Assembly (NCBI GenBank): GCA_016748015.1
Contig: JAAOMT010000523.1
Coordinates: forward strand, 186,001-250,000
Direction: 5' to 3'
Source of the DNA: Geosiphon pyriformis
Taxonomy: Eukaryota > Glomeromycota > Glomeromycetes > Archaeosporales > Geosiphonaceae
DNA length: 64,000 nt
Shown here: positions 20,718-32,763 of the stretch, one piece after another
How the letters are laid out: every line of letters starts with the position of its first letter
How positions within the stretch are numbered: position 1 is the stretch's first letter
Notes under the pieces: generated by a model
Told to the model about the DNA's origin: nothing
The model's input: only the letters and a program-made list of their open reading frames with translations
Database searches by the model: none
Translations under genes and position numbers: made by a program

Positions 20718-22584
20718 TTACTTACGTTCGGGCCAATGGTATTCCTGAGCGGGTCTTTTATAGCCATGTTTGGTCACAAACTCATCCAGGCCTTTGGGTC
20801 CACGGGACCCAAAGGTATAAGGCTCAGGTTTGATCTTTTCTTTATCAATTTTATGCAAGATTGGCGTGAAAATTTTCCAAGCGGCATCCAATTCGTCGTT
20901 ACGTACAAAATTAGAATGATCTCCTTTTAGCACGTCCAAAATCAGTGCTTCATATGCGTCAGGGATCTTTAGATCTGAAAAACGACGATGGTAGGTAAGG
21001 TCGAGCTCAGAAATCACCGTGTCCATTGAGAGACCGGGACGTTTATTGTTGAATTTCATGTAGACAGCTTCCCCAGGTTGTACCCGGATAACTAATTCAT
21101 TGCGAGCCACTCGCTTGAATATATTTCCAGGCACATCATGAAACTGTATGCGTATTTCCGTTTTCGATTCATTAAGACCTATAAAAATATAAAAGTGAAT
21201 GCCTGAAACCAAATTTATTGATGAATTTATTGAAAACTATGTACCTTTTCCGCATTTCAATATGAATGGGACACCTTCCCAGCGATCATTATTGATCCAA
21301 AGAGTAGTAGCTGCAAAAGTTGGGCAGTTGCTGTCCTTCGGAACTGTTTCGTCTTGCAAATAGCCTTTTACTTTGCCATCTTCTGACGGGCCGTATTGGC
21401 CAAGGAGGGTATCTTCAGGCTTTGCTGGGGGAATACACCGAAGTACTCGAACCTATAAGAAAGTAAGATGATGAAAAATCAACGGAAAATCTTCTTAATT
21501 GACAAACTCACTTTTTCATCTCGGACATCTTCAGCATTCAAAGACACAGGCCTTTCCATCGCAACAATACTCAGTATTTGAAGGAGATCTAGTTGAAGAA
21601 TATACAAAGAGAAATAAAGACGACATGAAAAAAGAGTGACGAGTGGCATACTAACTCAATTTCATGTGATCTAAAGAATCCAAAATTGAAAACCTACGGT
21701 TTTGCATCACGTCACGAATTATTCCGAATTCATCAAAATAACCCCCTCGTCCTTCCGTTCCAATTTTTTCTTTGAAAGTTATTTGAACATTGGCAATGGA
21801 ATGCCGATTCCAATTTGAACCAAAAAACACGTTTGCGAAACGGATAATCAAGATATTTTTGACCATTTCCTTTCCGAGATAGTGATCGATTCGATAAATC
21901 TATAGAAAGTAGAAGGCAAACTAATATGACAACCATGAAACACTTTGCTATCGAAATTAAATCGATCCCACCTCATCTTCTTTCCATAGTGGAGCCAAAG
22001 ATTTGGCTAATTCGCGAGAGCTTTCCAAGTCCATACCAAAGGGTTTTTCAACAATTAATCGGTTAATGCCTCTTTTAGAGTAGACGTTTTTCTTTATACC
22101 TGTTGCAACCGCAACAAAGACACTTGGTGGCAATGCCATGTAAAATACGCGATTTTTGTCAACGTCTTGATTGCCCTCAATTTCAACAATCGCTTTATTT
22201 AATCTTTGGTAGTCTTCGTCATTGTCATAAGAACCAGATATGTATGTGCATATTTTAAGAAATTCAGGAATCTTTTGGTTGTTACCCTCTAATGGAGTTT
22301 TGAGATAAGCGGATATACGTTCATGAAATTGAGCAAGAGTTAATTTGGAACGCGCATAGCCTATAATTCGTGTACTTTCAGGGAGAAACCCATTATAATA
22401 TAGACCGAAAAGGGCAGGATAAGTTTTTTTCTTAGCAAGGTCACCAGAAGCACCAAAGACTGTTGGGGGAAAGTGATAAATCGGAGAATTTATGTATTTA
22501 TTGAAAAATCAAACCGATTTATAAAATGTATCGCTTACCAACAATGGTGGTGATTCCGGTAAGTGGAAGCTTTTGACTTTGCAT
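20718..22584 (-). CDS. ZWF1: Glucose-6-phosphate 1-dehydrogenase (complete, 6 exons)
   Basis: Oxidises glucose-6-phosphate to 6-phosphogluconolactone with NADP+, the first step of the oxidative pentose phosphate pathway, in the cytosol. Exons (minus): 22584-22539, 22459-21972, 21899-21698, 21588-21512, 21452-21245, 21178-20718; 1482 coding bases, 493 residues, the usual length. The NADP fingerprint [11 protein letters not shown] spans the first junction, IVEKPFGMD is in exon 2, the catalytic RIDHYLGKE opens exon 3, and [17 protein letters not shown] spans the exon 3-4 junction. The protein starts [10 protein letters not shown] and ends EYHWPERK. All introns are GT-AG, 59-109 bp. It shares a 182-bp head-to-head spacer with the BTB gene. 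It looks intact. Confidence 0.96.
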
Positions 22585-22766
22585 ATTTTCTGGCTTCAAT
22601 GAAAGCGACGAAACATTGCAGTCTAAAGAGGAAACGCCGCGATATTTATATGATTTAAATAACAATAGGCTGAATAATCATGGGAATAATTTTTCGCCGA
22701 TGACTGATCACGTGCTTGCTAAAACACATTTATTCCCATATTTTGACTGGGAAAGTAGGTTTCTTT
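22585..22766. promoter_or_regulatory. Divergent promoter between G6PD and BTB/POZ gene
   Basis: Only 182 bp separate the two start codons on opposite strands, so both promoters must lie here or overlap the genes. An AT-rich stretch (ATATTTATATGATTTAAATA near 22639) and GATCACGTGC (22707-22716, an E-box CACGTG) are visible. No factor can be assigned. Confidence 0.55.
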
Positions 22767-23821
22767 ATGGAAAAGTTATTTACCGTTATAGTCGGAGGCC
22801 GTAGTTTTTCTCTTTCCGAGTCAAGGTAAGAAAGATTTGGTTCATGATATTACATCTTATCCCATTTAGCCCCTAACCTCTGGGATTCCTTTAAAGCATT
22901 CGCCGAGATGCACCTAATTATTTTACAGCAGCCTTTCTTGGTTCATTCTCAGAAACTTCAACTCAACTCCTTGTAATTGATCGCAATCCGATTCTTTTTC
23001 AATTAATTCATGAACACTTGCAAGGTTATGATATTTTTTCGTTGCCTACCTCTAGTGGAATTTCTTCACGGGGACAGTTAGACGAATGCCATAATAATTT
23101 ATTACTTGATGCCCAATATTACGGATTATCAGGACTAATCAAACAACTGGAAGAAATATATAAACCAACAAGATATACATCTCGGCACACATACCATAAT
23201 CCATTTTTAATGCATAAAAAACATCTCGCCTGCAACTTACGTGACCTTGACGTACAAAAACTTTTACTAGATGATTCCGGATTTTTGGTGTGGCAAGATC
23301 CTAGTTTACCAGATGCCAAAAAGTACGGTCTTCATATTCATGCACAAGAATGTATACTTGCACTTGGTCTACACCGATCCGATGAAGTGGTCAAAGTTTC
23401 ATTAGAATTTCATGATGTTCGTGATATCAAAATAATAGAAGAACTGACTAACCATTTCGGACCACAAAAGATCAAGTCAGAAAAAATTGCCGAAGATAAA
23501 GTTAAAATTAGCGCGATACTCAAAGGCAAGACGGATATTTCAGATGTCTTTCTTGATGTTGATGATATTCCGTGCACTCTTTGGGAATTACTTCATTTTC
23601 GTGATTACTTGGTTGATATAAATGTAACAGGACCAAAAAGACAAAGAATGTTGGAGCTTGATAATATTATTTATAATGATTGGGTTTTTGGTGATAAAAT
23701 TTACGGACGATTTTACGTGGTTGATATTGACTTCACATTGCCACCTCTTTACATGCATCGAGCAAAGTTAATGAGTGAACAGCGGTGGACGCGTGATTTA
23801 CGATTTGTAAAATCTTCTTGA
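22767..23821 (+). CDS. BTB/POZ (potassium-channel T1-type) domain protein, 2 exons
   Basis: Exons 22767-22825 and 22897-23821 give 327 residues; the 71-bp intron is GTAAG...AAAG with CTAAC inside. The start MEKLFTVIVGGRSFSLSES is chosen because it begins the T1-type BTB fold directly, and the following RRDAPNYFTAAFLGSFSE is the family signature. The BTB fold runs to about residue 125 (LLDAQYYGLSGLIKQLEE). The rest (LHIHAQECILALGLHRSDE, then YNDWVFGDKIYGRFYVVDID) is a conserved fungal C-terminal part, as in yeast YLR108C/YDR132C, whose function is poorly defined. BTB domains mediate oligomerisation, often with Cullin-3; that role is inference here. Confidence 0.88.
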
Positions 23822-24271
23822 GTCTAGGTTAATATACTTTTTGTATTGATCATATTAAACTTATTCTTGAAAGCTAAAATTGGATAGTGTAAAGGTATCG
23901 GAATTATTGACCATGGTTCATATAACTGCGATTGTTGATTTCAAATCAATGGGATTTATTTCCATTTGAATAAGCCCCTCATTATTATCGTCTTTCTGCA
24001 CAGTATTTTAATTTAAGGATTCGTTTCACTAGTTGCCTTTCTATAATATCCTATGAAACTTTCCCAAACACAACTGCAAAAGTCCCAGCATAATGAATAG
24101 AATGTTTCACAAATTGATGGGTGCATGTGCGTAAAATGACACAAAAATGACATTTTCACATATTAAAGAAGAGAGCTTCAAAGGCCCCCACCAGAATTTT
24201 GGTATAATATCGTAAAAGACTCGGTTTTTCTTGTCAGGTCAACACGCTGAAATTTGACTTTATATTTCAAA
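23822..24271. other. Intergenic region BTB-APP1
   Basis: 450 bp holding the 3' flank of the BTB gene and the promoter of APP1, with two runs of TTGTATTGATCATATT-like AT sequence. I see no gene or RNA in it. Confidence 0.5.
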
Positions 24272-26688
24272 ATGGCAGAAAGAATACGTTTTAGAGCGAG
24301 GGCGTCAAATTATTTAAAAACTAAAGTAGGGCTTAATATCGCCCTAACTTGTGAAGAAAAAACTAATAGTAGGGTGCTAGGCACCGATCCAAATGATCTC
24401 CATGTTCCGTTATTTGCTGAGCCCGCGATGGGCAACGATTCTACAGTTGTGGTTGGAGATCAAAACTCTTTACCTATCGAAGCGTTGGCAGAAATGGAAC
24501 AACAATGCATCTTAATACCCACCTATGCATTTCGTGATCAGAACGGAGGTAAATCAAAGCTCATTTTGCAAAGGAAAATGATAATGCCGTTTGCATCATC
24601 ATTGTGGAAAATTTCAAAGTGGAATGTCGTGATTTTTTTAAAATTTGCAATACTTGAATTATTAATTCGGATTCCACTATTGTAACAGCTTTGGATGAAT
24701 GGACTGTCCGCGTTCGAGGTTGGGCATACGCGACTCGAAGAACAAGTCGTAAACGAAAAATCATGATGGGTAAATCATAATACTTTATTCCATGTTAATT
24801 ATCAAAAATAATCTTTTAACACTCTTGATCAAAATTTAAAAAGGGGTTGCGCGTCGAATAATGGTCAAAGATGATCAGCAAGGAAAATATCTTGAGGACC
24901 GATTTGGCATGTTTTTAACCAAGAACCTTCGTGATCAAGAGTATACTGTAAAAGTTATTGGACTTGCGCATCCATCACATATGAAAATTGGTGGCGATCC
25001 AGATTCAGATGATTCATCCGAATCTGGGAGTAATGAGGCTGATGAAAAAACTTTAGTGGAGAGTGAATCAGGAGAAGATAGTCCTGAAGAAGATATTATA
25101 TCATTAGAAAAAGGTTCTCATCCATCCCCTCCAACGATTCATGTCACAACGAATACTGGACATTTTGAGGGGATCATTAAGATATCTAATGACCTTGTTA
25201 AAGAATGGATTTCAAAAAGAAATAAAGAATGTATTTCAAAAGGAAATAAAGAATATGACGGGTTTGGAAATCACATGCGATTATTAAAGCTACAGGCTCG
25301 AAACCTAGGAAATAAAAATGGTAGGTAAATATAGATCTCAGAATTTACTTATTTATTTTAAAAAGTTTCATATTGAAGATACTTATGGTGTATTTATGAC
25401 AATTTCGTAGCTAGTTCAGTACTTGGTTATGCTGACCTAATCGATGCCGAAGGGATTTCAATTATTTCGGTATATTTAATCGATTTATATATTACTATTA
25501 AACGTTTGAAACTCAAAGGTTTTTAAAATTATTTTTTAAAATCAAATAAGGATATTGATGATACTATTAAAGAGACGGATATATCTAGTGGGCCGCGTGC
25601 AATTATTTCGAACACTTTTTTGAAGGACAGTTTAGAGGTGAGTTCGAATCTCGTGTTGTTTAATTCGTTTTATCCTTCTCATAAATTTCTACATATCATG
25701 GCAGGTTTCTGATATGGCTCTCCGTTATTTGGAATGGGTAAATACAATAAGGTTTCTTCTTCACCTTGAATTTTTCCAATACTAGTAGCAAACTCATTTT
25801 TTATCATTCTGAAAATTTCCATTATCAGTATCAGAAAGGTGCATCTATTCACTATGTTTCGAACTCACCTTGGCAATTATTTCCAACACTTAAACTATTT
25901 TTCGATGAAAAAAATTTTCCTCCGGGTTCGGCTCATTTGAAATTTTATAATGATCTAATCAAAAGTATAACCGAGAATACCGGCCAAAATAAAAAAGCAG
26001 CGATTCGGCAAATAATCGAGGTCAGCATTTTTTCATCTGAAATCGAGGATATTTCCAAGATAATTAGAACATTGATTGATATTTTTACTACTTAGGATTT
26101 TCCTTTGCGAAAGTTTATCCTCATTGGGGATAGTGGTGAAATCGATATGGAGATGTATGTTAAAATCTTTGAAAGCATTTGTGTTAAGCAAAATTTTGTA
26201 AATTCGAGTATTCTAACTTTCTATTCTCGATAATTAGTTATTCTAGCATCGTCACCGAATTTCCCAAAAGAATTTTGCATATCTTTATACGTGATGTTTC
26301 CACAAAACGCCTTGAAGCTCAACCTGGTAAACGATCTCGATCATTTCCATTTATTACTCGACGTACTTCCTCAGGAGAATCTTTTCGTCTAGCCAAGACA
26401 ATGCCCAATCTGCACAAATCTTCGCCAAATGAATGTGAAGATGATGTGAGTTTATTCACGGGTTCAAAAAATTCATCTCAAACTTCAACCCCGTCACAGG
26501 AATATGAAGGTTTTGATTTCCTGTCCCCTTTGCAAATCTTTCAAGAAAGAGTCGAAAGAATCCGGAAAGAGGTAGAATCCTTTGGAACCGAATTTACGTT
26601 GTTTAAAGAAGGGAAAGATTTGCTAGGCCATGCGAAAGTTGACCAAGCCTTTGAGGAACTATCAAGACATGGATTCTGTACCTTTTAA
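24272..26688 (+). CDS. APP1: APP1-type phosphatidate phosphatase (Mg2+-dependent), about 9 exons
   Basis: Dephosphorylates phosphatidate to diacylglycerol; in yeast App1 acts at cortical actin patches. Exons: 24272-24548, 24689-24769, 24844-25320, 25411-25469, 25551-25637, 25705-25737 (33 bp), 25829-26020, 26096 to about 26187, about 26238-26688. The start is the ATG of MAERIRFRARAS. Family landmarks: WTVRVRGWAYATRRTSRKRK, GYADLIDAEG, the catalytic DxDxT as SDIDDTIKETD across exons 4-5, VSNSPWQLFPTL, FILIGDSGEIDMEMY and FPKRILHIFIRD. A Ser/acidic low-complexity insert lies at about 25000-25100. The exon 8-9 junction has no GT donor in the right phase; a GC-AG intron (26188-26237) would restore the frame. 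Otherwise intact. Confidence 0.9.
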
Positions 26689-26749
26689 TCAAAGAAACTC
26701 AATTCATTTTAATCACTTGTTTATACTCATAGATTTAATATTTACACAC

Positions 26750-28573
26750 TAGAGAAACTTTGTATTTATAATTTAAATAGTTATATATATGTTTGTAATA
26801 ATTAGAGATATAAATCGTATCTAAAAGAAATGAGTTAGTGATATTACATAAAGATCGGAACACCTGTATTTATAGTTGATTATCTTTGATGACAGCTGTT
26901 GTTACCAATCAAAGTATCTTTTTACAAGATTTTTAATAAAAAATATGTTAATTCAATTATTTAAAATAATAAAGTTTTTATTTCAATTAACAAAATTTTA
27001 ATATTCAGATATTTATATGTGCAAAATTAAAGCTTAAATTAAAAATTAAATTTAAAAAACTTTGATTAATCATGTTTAAAAATATTTAACACCATTTATA
27101 CCAGTTTTTTAATTTCATAAATTTTAAATAAGTTAAAAAAATGCTGTATTTTTTATTATATTAAAACTTAAATTATTGTTGTTTTTATAATTTTTTTGTG
27201 TTAAGCTTTTAATTTGGTTAATAATATTTAAATTTGCTTACAATAAATAATTAAACAACTTTAAACCAATTTTACCAATTTTAAATAAGTTAATTTATTA
27301 TTTTTAAAAACTTTAAAGCTTTAACATATTATTTTTTAAATACAAAATTTCTAATTAAGATTATATTAATTTTTTTATTGGTATTTGTATTTGTATATAG
27401 CAATATTAAATCTTTTAAATATTAAAATATTAATAAGTTTTTACAAAATATATTAACAAATTTTAATATTTATTTATTATGTTAATTTTTATTTAGTATT
27501 AATAATACATATAATATATAATATATAATATATATTTTTAATCTTGATTTTATTATATTTATTACATATATTTTTTTAATAAACTTTTTTTTTTATCAAA
27601 ATTCTTTAAAAAAAAAAAAATTTTGAAAAAAAGTTTTTTATTTTGTTTATAATTTTCTCAATATTTTATAAAATACAATTTTATTTATTTAAAAACTTAT
27701 AACTATTAATAATAATAATATAACCAAAAAATTTTGTAGAAAATATTGTACATAGCTTTATTAAAAATAATTTTACTTAAAAATTAAAAAAAAGTAAATA
27801 AAAATATTAAAAACTTGAAAAATAAAACTGTTTTTTTTTAGCTAAACAGCAAAATAATTGTTTTTGATGTTTTTAATAATATAAAAAAATTTTTAAGTAT
27901 ATAATAAAAAATCTATAATAATTAATATTAGTTTTAATATTAATAGTAAAAACAAAGCTTTTTTTAATTCCAAAATAAATACTTTTAAAATAAAAAGAGT
28001 AAATATTAAAAAATTAAAGATGTTATTATTAAATGCAATTTATTATAATACTGAAAATAAAAAAATGTTTTTTTTTTGTTTAAGTCAAATTAGTTTACTT
28101 TTGTAATTATTAAAAAAAATTGAAAACTGTTATTAAAAAAATTTTATATTTTAAATATTGATTTGTTAACTATTAAAAAAAAACTTAATAAAAAATATAA
28201 ATTGTTAAAAAAAAATTATTAATAAATAAGTTTAAAAAAACTTTTATTTTTTTAAAATTTCAAAAAATTTATAATATTAATTAAAAATAAAAAGATATTT
28301 ATAAACAATAATTTCAACAAACTGATTACTATTAACTTAAATTATAATTATTAAAAAAAATTTTATAAATATTTCTAAAAAAGCTGTTTTTTTAACTTTG
28401 TTTAAATTTGGTAAAAATATATTAATTTAATTATAATTAATTAAACTATAATAAAAAACTGTAATAAAAAACTGTAATAAAATTTACCAAATTAAAGCAA
28501 ATTAATTTTTTAGCTTTTAAATAGTTAATATTAATTGGCAAAAATTATGTTTATATTATTAAAATTATTAAAA
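26750..28573. other. AT desert 2
   Basis: About 1.8 kb of near-pure A/T between the APP1 3' flank and element 2. The right edge is abrupt: AAAATTATTAAAAAG is followed at once by TCCCTGGGAAGTAACGG. No 5' LTR of element 2 and no rest of LINE copy 2, both expected here, can be recognised; they may be present in a form too decayed to see. Confidence 0.8.
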
Positions 28574-28799
28574 AGTCCCTGGGAAGTAACGGAATCAGAG
28601 AAAGAACAAGAAAAAAAAGAAAAAGAATCTAAAAATCAAGAATTTACTTACTAGAACCTGATCTCAGAGAACCCAAACATTGAAACCCCGAATTTCCAGA
28701 CTCAGCAAAATCTAAATTTAGAAAATCTGGAAATTGAAACTCCAAATTTTTAAATGCAGCCAAATCAGAACAACCAAAACCCTAACTTAATTAATCAAC

Positions 28800-29990
28800 A
28801 AAACTTATCTCCTGGAATCATTATTAATCAACCACTAGCCGAACCCATATGACAGCCACCCCAACAAAATTATCAGCCACCTGTACCACAACAACAACAA
28901 CAACAAATGGCATATGCACCAATCACGAAGCTTAATAAATTCACCGGCAAAGAAGACAATGCCCAAGTCTAGCTGAATGATGTAGCTAAAGCAATTACAG
29001 CCAATAACTGGGACAATGCTAGAGCCATGTAAGCAATTCCCTACTTTCTTCAGGACACCACTGATGCATGATACCAAAGCCTTACCATTAAACCCTAAAA
29101 TTTTAACAAATTTAAAACCAAATTCTTGAGGTACTTTAATAACAATAATAGCATTAACAAGTTAGCCAACACCTTCACCACAATCAAACAAGAGGAAACT
29201 GAAGCAGTTACCACTTACTTGAGACAGTTCCACAGAAACCTACACCAAATTCAAGCAATCCAAGCTGACTATTTTACCATGTCACAAATTCTAAACCAAT
29301 TCATCTGTGGATTGCATAGTAGTATCCTCCAATATGTATGCCCAATACACCCACAAACTCTCCAGGACGCAGTTACCAATGCATGAGATTTCGAAGCAGC
29401 TGAACTAGAAGCCAATCATGCTCAAGCCGTAAATTTGGTCATGAATGGATCATTTGAATTGGATTCCAAATTGAAACAATTTAGTAATTTAATTAATCAG
29501 AAATTGGAAAGATACTTAGCTGACAATCATACAATATATCAACCACCACAATGACGCAATAATTCTGGAAACACAGATTGTTTTCAGAATCAGTCATGTC
29601 CAAAATTCTCGACCAATCAACAGTGGCAGCAGGAAATGTGTATTTGCCACTATTGTGGTAAATAAGAACATTTGCAATTTGAATGTCAAAAAAGGATAAG
29701 TGACCAGAGATCAGTTAATCAGTATCAAAACTCTGATTGCTGACTACAAACTCAGAATTACGTCAGTAATTAATCAAACCTAGCTCTATATCAACAAAAT
29801 TATCTACCTATGATGCAGCTGATATATCAAACACCAATGACACAGCAATTATATTCACCTCCAATCTATCAGTCTTCAGTAGCAATTTATCAACTGCAGT
29901 CCTAACCCAATTATTAGCTGCAGTCTCAGGTAAATTATTTGCCCCAACAACATCAAACACCACCACAGAATTTACCTCAAAACAGAACTC
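28800..29990 (+). pseudogene. Gag of element 2
   Basis: A Gln/Pro-rich N-terminus leads to ITKLNKFTGKEDNAQV, the start of the gag core, then NNNSINKLANTFTTIKQEE, TTYLRQFHRNLHQIQAI and ILNQFICGLHSSILQYV (open 29126-29386). The zinc knuckle near 29642-29685 is CHYCGK-stop-EHLQFEC, with all four zinc ligands kept and one Gln-to-stop. The tail is Gln/Tyr/Pro rich. Confidence 0.82.
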
Positions 29991-30199
29991 AAAGACCAAG
30001 ATTAACACAGCAAAGCTGGAGATCATTGATGGTAGTTCATCAACTGATCTCCAGTTTCATGGCACAACCATCAGGATCTCGACCACAAAATTCGGGCACC
30101 AAGTACACCCAAAACCCAAATTCCCAGAACTATTTAAGTCTCCTGGTTATTTCAGAAGACGCCTCACCCAATAATCTGGAAACCAACCAAAAACAATCA

Positions 30200-30650
30200 T
30201 TTACCAACAACATACCTCCAGCCACTGTCACCAATGATGAATTACTAGCAGCAATCTTTCTATTTGAACTTGAAAAAAATACACCAGTCCCATTATTCAG
30301 TGGAGCCACTTTTGACACCAAACCAATCACCACTATGTACACTGATGCCAAAGTTAATAAACACTCCATCAAACTGATTCTAGATAGTGAATCAGCTGGC
30401 AGCATTATTACAAAGCAACTCATGGACCAATTAGGTCACTGAGTTGATCACACTGCCAGTGCCAGAATCATAACCACCAATGGAGCAACCAAAACTCCTA
30501 TTGGTAAGATTGATGACTTTTCTATAAAAGTCAATGGCATCATCGTATCAATCAAAGTATTAGTTATGGAAGCCATCTAATATCAAGCACTTATTGGTAA
30601 TGATTGGCTATCTAAAACCAATGCATTGCTTGATTGGAATATGCAGAAGC
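30200..30650 (+). pseudogene. Aspartic protease of element 2
   Basis: Reads ITTMYTDAKVNKHSIKLILD followed by SESAGSIITKQLMDQL. The active site is DSE rather than DSG: Gly became Glu through GGA to GAA. The remainder (TKTPIGKIDDFSIKVNGIIV, YQALIGNDWLSKTNALLDW) is as in the other copies, with one stop near 30578. Confidence 0.8.
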
Positions 30651-31009
30651 TTCAAATCAGCCAGAATGGATGACACACACGTGTACCAGCCATATGTGGC
30701 CACTTCACGACCACCAACCCGACAGCACCACTTATAGAGTTCGAAAAAGAAAAAAAAAAACCTACCTGGGAAGCTTATCAAGTGTCCTGGACTGGTGAAG
30801 AACACAACAAGCTGCCACCAGTATCTTCATGGGACAACAATAACAGAAAAAGAAAAAAAAGAGAAAAACTTACTTAGAATGCTGACCAAAACTAGGAAAC
30901 CCATAATGATTAGGACAAATTATCAACAACCTGGGAATGGGAAGAAGATAAAATAAAAAAAAAAGGGAAAAAGAAAGAAGAAAATTCCATACCAACCCCT
31001 ATTCATTCT

Positions 31010-31740
31010 ACATATATGTACACAACACCACAATCAAGCTATCATTACCCAAAACTCATATGTATTGATTGCAGCAAGAAATTGTCATCAATGGGCACGT
31101 GTTGTGGTAACAATAAGGAATACTCAACAGTGACCAAATTCTATTATTACATGTGCATCATAGAACACTTTAAACATCCAAAATGAAAAGAGAAATAGGA
31201 CAATGAACCATGCTTGGCTTGTGGAGAAACTTTTCTGAATGAAGAAATATGGAACAACATTCCTGGGCAAAGAGGAACATGCAACGAATCATGTCAATAT
31301 ACAATTCTCATAAGTGACTGGATAAGAAAAGAAATGCCCATAAACGCTGCCTAAAAACAAGCCATCAAATGTCTGAACAGATGTCCACACGACAACAAAA
31401 TCTGGCAAATGGCACTTGCCAAAATCGAAGGAGCAACTCCAGAAGAAATAAAAACAATCAAAGACAACCCATCTGAACCCATAGAACTTGACTGGGATTC
31501 AGAACCAGTCATAAATCTACTAGATCTGAAACAATTCTATGAACACTACCAGAAATTAGCACCCACTAAAGAGGAACAAGAGCAATAGTTGGAAAAAATC
31601 AATACTCAACTATATGACCATTGTTTAATTTCCTGTGACTTCTAATATTGTAATGAGTGTGATCTCATTTACAATCTACCATCACGTATAATCTACACAA
31701 TCCCAAAAGAAGAAGAACCAATTAGCAGCTGTGCATTGGA
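31010..31740 (+). pseudogene. Cysteine-rich domain of element 2
   Basis: Counterpart of 9390-9941. Visible ligands: C-x2-C (ICIDCSKKL), C-C (GTCCGNN), C-x2-C (PCLACGE), GTCNESCQY, then CPHDNKIWQMALAKIEGATP. A second cluster, CLISCDF-stop-YCNEC, lies near 31620-31660, followed by PISSC. It may bind zinc. Function unknown. Confidence 0.6.
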
Positions 31741-31889
31741 ATCGGAATCAGTTCCCAATCCCAATTCAGACTCCAACAATGATAACAACAAAAATAACAG
31801 TTTCAGTTCCATTCAAAATGGCAATAACAATGACAATAATTCCAACTCAGATTCAAACTCTGATTCAAACTACGAACAATATATTGTGC

Positions 31890-32754
31890 TTCCTAACCTC
31901 ACCAAGAAGCAGGAACTAAAATGGTTCAGCGATAATAATGAAGATATTATGCCAGAACACGCACATAATATTAACACAGGGTTTGATCTAAAATATCTGA
32001 AGAAAGATCCCATCAAATTGGAACCACATTTGTGCACTTGCATTGATCTGAAAATAGCACTGGAAATTCCAGCAACAATAATGGTTCAACTAGCATCTAG
32101 GAATAGTTTAGCAAAAAAAAAATTAGCATTAGAGGAGGAATAATTGACACAGGATATGTAGAAAATATCATTGCTATGCTACAAAATAATTCAGAAAAGG
32201 CATATATCATAGATCCAAATGAAAAAATAACACAGACAATATTCCTACCTCTGGTGAAAATAGCTCAATTAGTGTTAGTAGAAAACAGGGAAGAATTAGG
32301 GATTACAGCTAGAGGGATACAGAAATTCAGATCAATAAGTAGAATAGATATACCAGTCAATATGACAGAGGAAGAAATTGTTGACAAAGAAGAAATTATC
32401 TCAACTCATCAAGCAATTTCTATTCTATCCTATAACCAGTATATATTAGCCATAAAAAGAAAAGTGAAGGATCAAGCTTAATTGTTTAAAGCAGAAGCCA
32501 CCATTTGTGAATCAGGAGAGATTGGACTCACCAATCTCTATATCTTAGCCAACAGCCCAAAAAATATTAAAATTTCCATCCACAACACAACTGGAAACGT
32601 CATTGAAATACCAAAGGAAACCATTATTGGATATTTAACCACTAAAGTTGAGGATCAACCATCAAACTACATTTCAGATTTTCCACAACTGTGTAGATAT
32701 ATAGACATTACATTACAAACCATCTATGGACGAAGTAAATGCTATCTGCTCTAA
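31890..32754 (+). pseudogene. dUTPase-like domain and beta linker of element 2
   Basis: Preceded by an Asn/Ser/Asp-rich linker (31740-31880). Motif I is NTGFDLKY (Ala to Thr), motif II ASRNSLA, motif III is around 32110-32170 but split by a frameshift in a run of A, motif IV NEKITQTIFLPLV, and motif V RGIQKFRSISR, where relatives have GFGSTGR, so the P-loop-like motif is lost. The linker (32482-32754: GEIGLTNLYILANSPKNIKI ... ETIIGYL ... QLCRYIDITLQTIYG) joins it to RT, as in many gypsy pols. Confidence 0.82.
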
Positions 32755-32763
32755 CTAGAACAA

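Noticed and set aside
20550-20930. Plus-strand ORF of 126 residues
   Set aside because: Overlaps the last G6PD exon antisense; the G6PD frame is the real one.
25630-25660. tRNA-like B box (GAGTTCGAATCTCG)
   Set aside because: It lies at the start of an APP1 intron; upstream sequence is exon and no D-arm, anticodon arm or acceptor stem is present.
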